Shown: positions 33,901 through 45,900 of the stretch, in pieces
Layout: every line of letters starts with the position of its first letter
How positions within the stretch are numbered: the stretch's first letter is position 1
NCBI GenBank assembly: GCA_022828595.1
Contig: JAKGHH010000004.1
Coordinates: forward strand, 84,038,270 to 84,102,269
Reading direction: 5' to 3'
Origin: Nelumbo lutea
Taxonomy: Eukaryota; Streptophyta; Magnoliopsida; Proteales; Nelumbonaceae
Length of the DNA stretch: 64,000 bases
Program-made: the position numbers and the translations under genes
Notes under the pieces: model-generated
Told to the model about the DNA's origin: nothing
The model's input: the letters and a program-made list of their open reading frames with translations, nothing else
Database searches by the model: none

Positions 33901-36900
33901 TCATGGTTTTTATTCAAAAAAATCCATCAGCTAGGTGAGCGACATGGTACCCCCTGTCACCTAGTCTCACCTTGGCACCTTGAAAACTATGGAATTGTTA
34001 AGTTGAGCTGAGTGTTTAGATTGCTTATAGAAGTGTCTTATTTTAGACATTACGGAAAAATGTTTCCATCATATGCCGACAATTTTCTAGCAGAGGTCTG
34101 CAGTCCATACTAATTGAAAGGGAAAAAGTGAAAAAAAGACTTTTAGTACCCATTATTCTGTTGCATCACCTTTACCCAGGCATATTTTAAGCATGGTTTT
34201 GGTTACAAGTGCATGTAGGATTAATAGTAAAGCAACAATAATTATAAATACATTCTTCAAGACTGGATGGTAGTTCATGCTTATTAAGATTCTTAAATTT
34301 GATTGATGTTTTCTATTATTTTGCAGGTACTTGGAACCTCTGTCAATTGCTTTGGAGAAAGAAAAATGGTCCTTGGTGCAACTGTTGCTGTCATCTTCTT
34401 ACATTGGATATGGCACCTCCAGCTTACAGCAAGTAGTGTTTCATGCTTTTCAGTCAAATCCTATTGGTGCATTTGGAAGAAATGTGGATTGTGCACTAGA
34501 TCATTTCTTTTAAGATGGTTAAAATCTATGTTGTTGTTGTGTATATAGAGAAAATAAAAGTACACATAAAAGACTTTTCTATATGGTGGTGCAAATGTAC
34601 TGGTCTTGCTTTTCAGCATTTAATCTCTATACAAATTTATACATAGATAAAAGGAAGATAAAGAAAAACATATACTCTACATTTTGGAACCTAGAAAGTT
34701 CATTAGCACACTATTTATTCATGTCTCTTTGTTGTTTCTGTGTGTGTTTTGGTGGGTTGTTAAAATAAGAAATGTTTCAATATTTTGTACATTACAGCAT
34801 ATGAAATGGTAGCCATTGACAGAACCACCAATAAGGGGGGTATGGTTTAGGTTAAAGGCTTTAGAAAGAGGGAAGGCCAAAAGGCATGCGAATTTAGAAA
34901 GTAGAAATGTCATATGGAATTTACACTTAAATGTAAGATATAGCCTTAGTGGAAATGCTCATGCGTTACACATGTGTCTTGTGGATTTTACACTTAGGCT
35001 TCTATTGTACAAGTGGCAAATTCTATTGCTTTAGGTACATATATGGTATATATGGACTTAAAATAGTGTAAAATCACTTTTCTATATAATATTTAGCCTT
35101 TTTGTATATTGAATTTAGTTTTTTGATAAGTTGGTAAAAGACAAATAATCTTATGATTTATGATACAATTCACAATTCAATTCAATTCAACATTCTCTGC
35201 GATTTACGACAGGATTACAATTTTCAAGACACTGCTTGCAAGATTATCTGTAAAAGCATTGGTAGATGCTGGTGTCTATCTAAACAAGCTATTCATCGTT
35301 GATGAGAAGGATCTTGCCTCTCAAATGCTGTAGATATAAGTGCATGGTCACCATCTAAAGAGATCATCCCACCACTGCTTGATAGGAGACTCTGACTACC
35401 ACCACCACTTGATAGGAGACTCTTACTACCACCACCGCACCGCCTGGTTTAGGCATTCTTTTTGATTGATCTGCCTGGTTTAGGCATAGAGAGTAGCCAA
35501 ACATTGGTCCTTGTAGCAATGACAGTTTGTTTTTTTTTTTTTTTTGGATCAATAACATAATTTCATTAATTAATAAGAATACATAACAGAGGAGAGGTAA
35601 CCTTTTTTAAATCTCAGCTTCAAGTCACCTTCTATAATCAGATTTTTCGTACTTATTTCCTTTGCCTTTTGCACTTCTTCCATCACAGCCAGAATTTCGA
35701 CTCTCAATGAGTCTCCTGCACCAATTGGACCAGAAAATAAGCCAATAACTTTGCTTTCCTTATTACTAAACACCTCACCAATTCTGGAAGGACCTGGGTT
35801 ACCTGCACCACTTCCATCAAACTTTAACTTAAAAAAATCATTAGCTGGTGGAGACCATAAAGGCCTCATCTCGGCCCGATGACAGTTAGAAGAAGCCACT
35901 TCCTTCCAGTTCTTCATAATATGTTCTTTTGTCAGCTTCTGATGATTATGTGAGGGGAAAAATTCCACTTTTGGAGATTAAAGCTTCTCTAATATGAAAT
36001 GTTGTAATTTCTTCTTTTTGATTATAAAAGTATCCTTCCTTTTGTGATAGGAATGCAGTAATAGCATTAGCAAATGGCCCTGTACTCAGCACTTGGGAAC
36101 TATTTGTTTTAATGCCTGAAAAATAAAAAAAAAAATTTCAGCACATATATTTAAAATATCATCAGCCTCTGTTTGGTAACTTATAATGAATTATAGTTGT
36201 GACTTTTTAATTAGTTTCAATTTTCTAAGAAATCTGAAACAAAATAATTTCTTAATCTTTATTTAGGTCTAAAAGAGTTTTAGAAAGAGAGGGACTCCTC
36301 TGGGATAAAACATTGTTTCTTGAGAAGATTTGCAATGTACCCATATCCACGAACATTGAATCGAAAGAAAGATGGTTGGATTACTATCCCTGTTTTGATT
36401 TGGATTAAGAAACTTATCATATGGACTAATTTAAATGGATTGTTTGATGTGGACCCATTGCCCACATGGCAAGTGTTGAAAACCCTATTTATGGGCAAAG
36501 GTGGTAGCCATGTTGATGAGAAAGAAACCCATCTGAGGATCTCAGCTTTAGCATATATAATTTAGATGGTGGAATCATGTCTTGGCTTTTGGGTACAGAA
36601 AAGTTCTAGGGACTTGAAGATTATAATTTCTAAGCAAATGAAAAAAGTAGGTGTAGCAGTGTCCACTCTAAGTTATGTCAAAGTGATGAAAGATTAGCTT
36701 GCTAAAGGAGTTGTCTGTTGGCTTGCTTATTCTGAGAGAGCATTCTGGTTTAGCTCTAGTTGTATTTCAATTTCTTTTCCTGTTCTTCTTCCATAACATG
36801 GTTGGACTAGTGTTGTATGCTTTACATGCACCTGTAATAATTTTTGTATCCCAACATTTTTTTTGTGTTTAAATCTAGTAATCTAGTGGGTGAATTTACC

Positions 36901-39900
36901 TTTTACTTGGAATGAATTGGTTGGGAGGTCATATAATGTTTTTCTTGTCTTCTTTGTCTTTATATCTTTCTTATTGTAGGATAACACTATACCTTTTCCA
37001 AGCTGTGTGCTGGTACATATGGTTATTTTCTTCACTAACTCAAGATATTCTTGCCCTATGTGTTCTTGAAGGATGCCCAAGAACTTGATCAACTAATTGG
37101 GTATTTTATCAACAAGGAAGATTCTGAAGGTGTGGTGTTACTTGGGCACAGTACTGGCTGTCAGGTGAATAGTTGTGTTATGGAGCAATAGCAAATTAAA
37201 ATTTGGCACTTTTTTGTTGAACTTCCTGATGAAGTAACTTCAATCTTGAATGAAAACAAATGTAGGATATTGTTCACTACATGCGTACAAATGCAGCATG
37301 TTCCAGAGCAGTTCGTGCAGCCATTTTGCAGGTAAACTTTGCGCAATGTAGGTAATTCATATTTTTAATTTTATACATTTCTTGCTACTAAATTAGATGA
37401 AACTAGTCCACATTGAAGCTAATAGTTAGTTCTTTGGCAGCATGATATTGTTAGTATTAATACTCTAGGTGTATAACATGTGATTGAGATAGTTATGACA
37501 AATTTGTAGTTTTAATTAGGTTTGAACTGTCCTTACCGAGGTTTTTCATTATTGGTATTTTTCCTTTTTATCTTTCCAATGATAATAAAGAGAAATTTGA
37601 ATGAACTACATACTAATATCTTTACATACTAAGAGAGGAAATGCATTCTAGTCAATGCATAGAAGGATCTTTTGTATATACTTGCATATCTTGTCAACCT
37701 TCTAGGTTAAGAGAACACCAGGAGTTTCAGGGGTGTTATGCTGAACAATCAACCCCCACCCCCAAAGAGCCTATTATATCATAGGCAAACTTCTTAAACT
37801 ACCCCTACTGTTTAGCTAATTGACTAAGTCTACCCTTACTATTTAACTATTGTCTTAAAGTATCCCTAAGTTTTCTGGCAATTGACTAGCTCTACCCCTA
37901 CCATTAATGTCTGTTAATGTTCTGTCAAAATCTGTACACATGACAACACATAACATATAATTTTTTTTAAAACCCAATATTACCCTTCATCCCTCTTCTG
38001 TAAGTCGGGTAAGAATCACCGTCCCTCTTCCATCAAAACCCTATTTTACGGTGCATCAATGGCTGCCTCTGGTCACCGGCATTTATCAAAAGGGCTGATC
38101 CCCTATTTTATGGAGCATCAACAGCCGCCCCTGTTTCAGTTTTCTTCTCCCACTGGTGCACCACCCACTACAATTTATGGTGGTGTATCAAATGGAACTG
38201 CCTACGGAGCTCACCTATTTGCTCGAACCCGTCTCCATCACTCTCATTTTAACTGTTATAGCTGTAACCAAAAACAATCTTTTTCAACCAAAGGAAGATT
38301 TTGCTTTTTTCTTTCATTTTGGTGAATTGAATTTTATTTGGGTGGTTGCAGCAAGGTCAAGCAACCGGGCATGACGGCCACCACAAAAGCTTTCCTTCAT
38401 GGCGGTTGACGAACGCTATCTTCATCTCCAATGATGACGGAGGCATTGCAGGGTTAGTGGCCTAACATGATGGGCTTCATAAGAAATTTCTGTTTGTGGA
38501 GAGGAGAGGAGACTGATCAAGTCAGGGATGTCAATTTGGATCCTGTAGGCTGGTGGATCGGCTACTATCCCAGCTTACAGAGGTACATGTTACAGAGGAC
38601 GAGAGAGTTCCTGTTCTCCTATAGAAAGTAACTCTTCCTTGTTCTTTCACCACCTGTTTCCCACTCATAAACCTTCCTAAATTCACCCGTTGTCCCACTT
38701 TGTCCCAGCTGTCTCTGCGTCTCTTTGAACTCCATGTCGGTTGAGAAATTCTGCCACTTCTCTTTCTCAGTCCTAATCTTCCCCCTAGAAGAAGGCATTG
38801 TCACCACATTGTAACCACCAGCAATACCAGAGGAGCTGGGAGTCTTGTTAGCCTACTCTCCGCCTGAAGAAGAAGCACGCCCATCTCCTCTTCCTCCTTG
38901 GTACTGAATCCTCCAAGCCCTAGCTATCCACAACTGCCTCCCTGCAATTTACAATCAGTCTTTCCAAGGGCAATGTTGCCTTCATCCTCTCCCCATCAAG
39001 TCTCCAAATCCCAATCCTCTACTTCTCTCTTCTCTCCCTTGAGGTCATCCTCTCTCCCACCAATCCGGCCAGCATAACATCCGAAAGTTTCCCGCCAAAT
39101 CGCGCTAAGCAAACTAGTAGTCACCTTCACCACCTCCTCCACCGCTCAAAAGCTTTCCACTTTCAGCCACCTTCACCCTCAGCCACCTCAACTTCATCGC
39201 CTTGCTTGCCAGATCATAAGTGACTAGGACGGAGGCCGTGATAGATGCAAGAAGAAAAAGATGGAGAAGGATTCAGCCCCCAAGAAGCCTTTAGCCCTCT
39301 TTGCTGCTGCAACTCTTATGGGGAAGTAGCGTATCTCTTCAATGTTTACTTCTTCGGTTTTGATGTTTGATGATTTCCCTCTTGGGATCGACAACAATCA
39401 GATAATTCACCTTGCAAAGAAACGATCTGGAATAGGATTGCTTGGACAAGTCTATTAACAGTGAAGAAGTAGGACAAATTGAAGCTCCTGTTTTTCTTTT
39501 AAGGGCAAAAAGGACATTTTATCTTTTTTGTTACGGATTTAACGGCGATGGCCATTGTCAGAAATAGTAGGGGTAGTTTAAGACAACAGTTAAACAGCAA
39601 GGGTGGTAGAGTTAGTCAATTAGCTAAACAGTAAGGGTAGTTTAAGAAGTTTGCCCTATATCTTATTAGTTATATGTATTTACAAAGAGGCCCTTGAAGA
39701 GCTAAAGATAAAAAGAATAATTACAAAGAGGCCCTTGGAGGGTTGAAAGATAAGAAAGAAAATAAATGCTATGGTACAATAGGGACTATAGAACTACAAT
39801 ACATCAAGTATCTCTACCCTCCCCCTCAAACTGATGTTGAGACATAAGCATCAGTTTGCCCACAAGAAATAGATGTCTGGATCTTGTTATAGGCTTCGTG

Positions 39901-42900
39901 AGAATGTCGGTAGTCTGTAAGTCAGAAGCTATATGAGGAAGGGGAATAGAGCTAGCAAGAAATAGATCCCTAATGAAGTGACGACTGACAGTCCACCTCA
40001 ATGTGTTTGGTTATCTCATGAAACACTGGATTAGATGCAATCTTGATAGCGCTAATGTTATCAGCATAGAGAGGAGTAGACGTGGGGAGGTGAACACCAA
40101 GATTAGCAAGGAGAAATTAAAGCCAAACAATCCCATTGCATACTGATGACTTAGCCCTGTATTCGACTTATGTAGATGACTTAGAAACTGTTTGTTGTTT
40201 CTTACATTTCCAAGAGATAAAAGAGTCTCCCAAAAAGGCACACCACCCGGTAGTAGACTGTTTGGTGTTGGGACAATTTTCCCAATCTGCATCAACATAA
40301 GCCCTCAACTAAAGAGGAGAGGAAGAAGAGAAGAATAGTCCCTAAGATAGAGTGTCACGAACATAACGGATAATCCGGTGGACAGTAGTCATGTGGGGGG
40401 CTAAAACGAACTGACTAACTACTTGAACCGCATGGGAAATGTCCGAACAAGTCATGGTGAGATAGTGAGAGACCCAACCAGCTGCCGATATAGAGTAGCA
40501 TCAGGAAGCAAGGTCCCATCAGATTTAAACATCTTGACATTGAGTTCCAAAGGTGTATCAACCTATTTGGTGTTTGTAAGGCCAATAAGCTTAATATGAT
40601 CAGATGTATACTTGTGCTGACAAACAAAGTAACCATGGTTGCTACGATGTACTTCTAGCCCCAAGAAATAAGTAATAGAACCCAAGGTGGAAGGAGCTGT
40701 GGAGAAGAGACTTAAGTTCCTGGATTCCAACCTCATCATCTCTTGTCAATAACATATCATCTACATACAACAAGATTGTAATGCCTTGAGCTCTTTGATG
40801 GATGGAGAATAATCAGAGGCACTCTTTGTAGCCAACAACCACTACAACATCTCGGAATTTCTCAAACCAGGCTTGGGGAGATTGTTTGAGACCATATAAG
40901 GATTTCTTTAACCGACAAACAAGAGGGGATCACCACTGTATCTAGGAGGATTCATGTATGCTGTCTCCTTCAAATTGCTATGAAGAAAAACATTATTCAC
41001 ATCTAACTGATGAATGACCCATGAATGCGTAATGGATAAAGCTAGGAGGATATGGACTGTTGTAATCTTGGCAATAGGAGCAAATGTCTCCTCATAGTCA
41101 ATGCCATACTCTTGAGTGTAGCATTGAGCAACAAGTGTCATTCTCCTATAAGCATGAATTTCTGCATCTATGGCATCTCTCCAATGGGGACTGGTAATGG
41201 CCTGCTTATATGAGCGGGGAATATCTGTGACAGATAGCACAACAGAGAAAGAACTATGGTTTGAAGGGAAGCTATAGCGGTCAGGGGGTCTAGAAATACG
41301 AGAAGAATGATGAGGAGATGTGGAAGGAATCTCACTTATAGGAGCATTAGTGGGGGGATGATCCAAGCTGGGAGAAAGTGGGGTTGGAGGCATAGGATCT
41401 GGGGCACGCAATCTTTTGCGAGAGAAGACGAGAAAGTCCTTCACATCAACAGGAGGAGAAGCATCCTATGAGTTAAAATTCTACAAGACAGAAACAGATG
41501 GAGCAGACAACTTTGCAACATCAACAAAAAATGAGATATGCTCAAGGAAAACAACATTTCGAGAAACATGAATATGACGAGTAGAGGGATCATAACAAAG
41601 AAATCCTTTGTGATTTGGACTATATCCCACAAAGGCACACATAATAGACTGAGCAGATAACTTGGAACGTTCACAAGGGGTAAGATGAACAAAGCAAAGA
41701 CACCCAAAAACATGTAGGGTAGATAAGTTTGGTGAATGGCCAAACCGTTTATGAAAGGGGACATATTAGCAAGAACTAATGAAGGAACATAGTTAATCAA
41801 GAAAACAACAGTACTAGCAACCTCTACCCAAAATGAAGAAGGTGCATGAGATTCTTGCAATAGGGTTCCCACAACACTGGGCACACAACCATTCTTATGC
41901 TTTGCCAATCCATTCTATTGAGGTGTATCTGGACAATTTTGTTTAACTTGTATCCCGTGACTTCTCAAGTAGGTTAAAAGTCTTCATTAGTGTATTCTCT
42001 CTCTGAATCTAAATGGAGAATATGCATATGAAACTAAAACTAGACTCGTATCATGGTATGAAAAAGCCGAAATGTAGGACACACTTCAAATTTATGTTTC
42101 AGAAAGTAAAACCATGTATACCTGGTGCAATCATCAATAAACAAGATGCTAGTACCGGAGTATTCATGGACGCATAGAGAATGGTTGGGATGCTGGAGTA
42201 TCTCGACAGGCTACTTTGAACTCTCCATGGAAGGCTATTAATGGCATTCTTCCCCTCTTCTTGAGACTTATCAGGTATGATGCTAGTACTGGAGATAAGG
42301 TTCTTTTTTTGGAGTATCCTTGGATTGGAAACTCCACCCTTAAGGACCTTTTTTTCCCTTTGTATTCCATCTCCCTCTTCAAAAATGAGCCCATTAAGAG
42401 TTTTGTGTCTTTCTCTCAGTCTTTTGGATTAAGTTGGAATATGGGCTTTAGAAGGAATTTGAGAGACTTTGAGCTAGACCAAACCGCTCTGCTTCTTAAA
42501 ACCCTTGACCCAGTTTGCGTAGACCATTCCAAACCAGATGCTAGAATTTGGACTCCCAACTCTTTGGGCATCTTTTCGTGTGCTTCCTTCTTCTTCCAGT
42601 TGTGTACCCCCTAACCCTCAATCTTTCTTTTGTAAAGAAATTTGGTCTAAACCCATCCCCCCACCTCCACCCCACCCCAAGGTTGGAGCTCTTTGTTGGG
42701 AAGCTTCTCTTGGGAAAATAAACACTTTGGACATCCTACAAAAGAAAAGACCCCATCTTAGTATTTCCCCAAGTTGGTGTATCCTTTGTAAAGCTAATGG
42801 ATAAAGCTATCACCACCTCCTAATTTCTTGCCCTTTACTGTGTAGCTTTGGGAGAGGATTTTTGGTCTCTATGGTTGCAGGTGGACGATGCCGTTGCAAA

Positions 42901-45900
42901 TTGGGGGACTCTTTGACCCTACAAGCTTTCGGTGGCCTCACAGAAGAGGGGGAGTTTTATGGAGATGTGCTAGGGCTGCTTTGGTCTGGATAGTTTGGGA
43001 GGAAAGAAATAATAGAATCTTCAATGATAAAGAGAGGGATGATGGTTCTGTTTGGGATTGTTTGCTAAACAGAGCCATTAATTGGGCTAAAGCATCAGAA
43101 CTCTTTGCACAATTCTCTCTAGTTGACTTCATTGATAAAAAAAAAAACTCTCTATCTTGACTTGTGGGGAAACTGGGAAGTAATTGAAAAATCCTCTTCT
43201 GTTAAAACAAACCAGTTGTTGGTTGGAGGGCCCCTGAAGAAGGCTTCATCAAGCTAAACTTTGACGGTAGCAGTCTTGGCAATCCTGGACCTTCCGGTAT
43301 TGGAGGTGTGTTTAGGAATGCAGAGGGTCAGGTTGTTGCCTTGTTTTCTGGCCTAATAGGAGTAGGGGATGCAGTTAGTGTAGAGGTCCAAGCAGTCGTA
43401 CAAGGAGCACAACTAGCAAAAGATTTGAACTTCACGAGTTTGGTCATTGAAGGAGACTCTAAACTTGTAATTGGGTGGCTAAAGAGCTAGGGATTGTAGT
43501 GTGGTCATATAGGGGGTGATGAGCAAATTTAAGTGGCTAACATCCAATTTAATAGTTAGAGTTCAGTGGGAAAGGAGATCAGCTAATGGGATGGCAGATT
43601 TTCTTGCCAAGCAAGGGGTGCATAGGAATGAATTATTCTGCGCTCAAGTGTAATTTTGCTTTGTCTTTTTGAGGCAGCATCTCATGCCTTTCTATGGGAT
43701 CTCTATTATGTAATTTTTGTTGGCTCATATTAATCATTCTTAATAAATCACTTTATTACTTATAAAAAAAATCATCAATAAACAAGACAAAGTGCTTGTA
43801 TTCGAGTCGAAAAATAACAGATGAAGTCCAAACATCACGTATAATCTCAAATGGCGAGGTGGTATGTTCAGATGTGTGAGAAAAGGGTAGAGTGCGGCTT
43901 TTACTTAAGCAACAAGAAACACATGAGGTATCAAAAGTACTTAAAGAAGGAATTTTATTTTTAATAGAACCATAGTCAAACAAAATTTTCAATTTTTCAA
44001 AATGATGATGTCCCAAGCTTTTATGCCATAAATCCCAAACAATATTTCTTTGTCTAACAATAGATTTGGAAGGAAATGAACTAAGATATGCTGAAGATGC
44101 TGATGCTTTAGGATTCTTAAACTCCAATGCAAATAAACGGCCCAGCCTACACTCCTTCCCTTTCACCTTCCCAGTATACCAGTCTTGAATCAAACAATCA
44201 TCATGAGAAAAAGTAAGTATATATCCTTCATCAACAAGTTGACCAACATAAATTGGATTAGCAGTAAGATTAGGTACAGGAAAGGTTTTGGTAAGAGGAA
44301 AGGAGGTAGTAGATTATAGCTTAAGGGAAATGTCATTGCTACCAATGATATTCAGTTTTTCACCGTTGGCGGTAATGATATGTCTATGATGGGATTTAGG
44401 TATGCTGTCTAGGGGTTCAAAATAAGCTCCTGTCATATGATTAGTTGCTTTGGAATCAATGATCCAAATTTGAGACTGAGAAGAACAGTAACCATAAAAC
44501 TCACCAAATAGGCCAATGGCAGAAAAAGTAGAGGAAATAGTAGATGATACCAGTTGTGAATTTCATCCATAGATGCGGGAGATGCAGAAGATTCACCCGA
44601 GTACATTACCGCAAGTGAAGTTGCCAAGGAAGCCGTGTGGATGAAGAAGTTCGTTCACGAATTAGGAGTGGTTCCGTCCAGCACATCACCCATCCCGTTG
44701 TTGTGTGACAACAATGGAGTGATCGCCCAGGCTAAGGAGCCTCGGGCCCACTCGAGTCAAAGCACATTGAGAGGAAGTACCATGTACTATGGGAGATCGT
44801 TGGTAGAGGGGACGCCCTGATTCAGAAGGTAGCATCAGCGGATAATGTGGCAGACCCATGTAGAAGAATCACCCTTGGAAGAGGAAGCATCAGTGGTTTG
44901 GCCCTTAGTCACTAGATATGCACGTCGTTGGTTCTTCTTCTGAGCACCTTTAGATGGTCTAATTAGACAGTCTGGGATGATGTGACCATGCTGCTTACAA
45001 TAGATGTAGACATTCTTCTTCTTATAGTGAGAAGCAATGTGTCCAAACCCTTGCACTCGTAACACTGTATTTTGGAGAAGTCCTTAGCACTAGATTTCTT
45101 GTTTCCATGAACAACAAAAGCTGTATCAGCCCCAAACAATTAATTTTCCATCAAAACTTGCAGCAATTAAAAATCTAGTCTCCTCCCTCAACAATTCCCC
45201 CATCACTGAATCCAGATCTAGAATAGTCCCTCAGTATGTTGGACCTGATTATTTCATATTCCGGCCTAAGTCTCATAAGGAATTGATTCACTTTTCTTTT
45301 CTCAAAGTGTCGCTGGAGTTACTTGATGCATTCTATGGGATCTGAAGAATCTGTGTTGATAAATTCATACTCTTCCCACAAATCAATAAAACTGGCATAA
45401 TATTCCTGAATCTTCTTATCTCTCTGGCAGTAAGAAAAGACTTCAGATTCAATCTGATACTGTCTGGACATGTTAGATTGATCGTACACTTTCTTCAAAT
45501 ATGCATTTATCTCATAAGCTGTATGCATCTGTCTCATGGGTATAGCAATATGAGAAACAACTGAGCTGAGTATCCAAGAGACTAATTTCCCATTATCCAA
45601 CTTCCATTGTGCATATCCTTTGATATCAGTTTCATCTGGCTTAATCTTCCCATCCAAATATCCCTCTAGGCCTTTCCCTTCAACAAAGAAGTCAAAATGG
45701 AACTTCTACATGCTGTAGTTAGTTCCATCGAACTTTATGGGAATGATATTAGCCTTCTCGGACATTTCAAAACACACCCACAGTCCAAATGGTTAGCAGA
45801 CTTCAAGAGAGGGTAACAGTAAAAAAAAACGGTGATTAATCACCCAACTAAGATCAGTAGCAAATCAACAACAAATACTCCACCAAAAAAACTGAGGTTT

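Noticed and set aside
36290..36770. Plus-strand stretch that reads in part like a retroelement tail
   Set aside because: The resemblance is limited to an AKGV-like string, with stops and no boundary; too weak to call.
38059..38325. [20 protein letters not shown] frame as a host gene
   Set aside because: It lies inside a MULE, lacks splice context and a recognisable domain; more likely captured or chance sequence.
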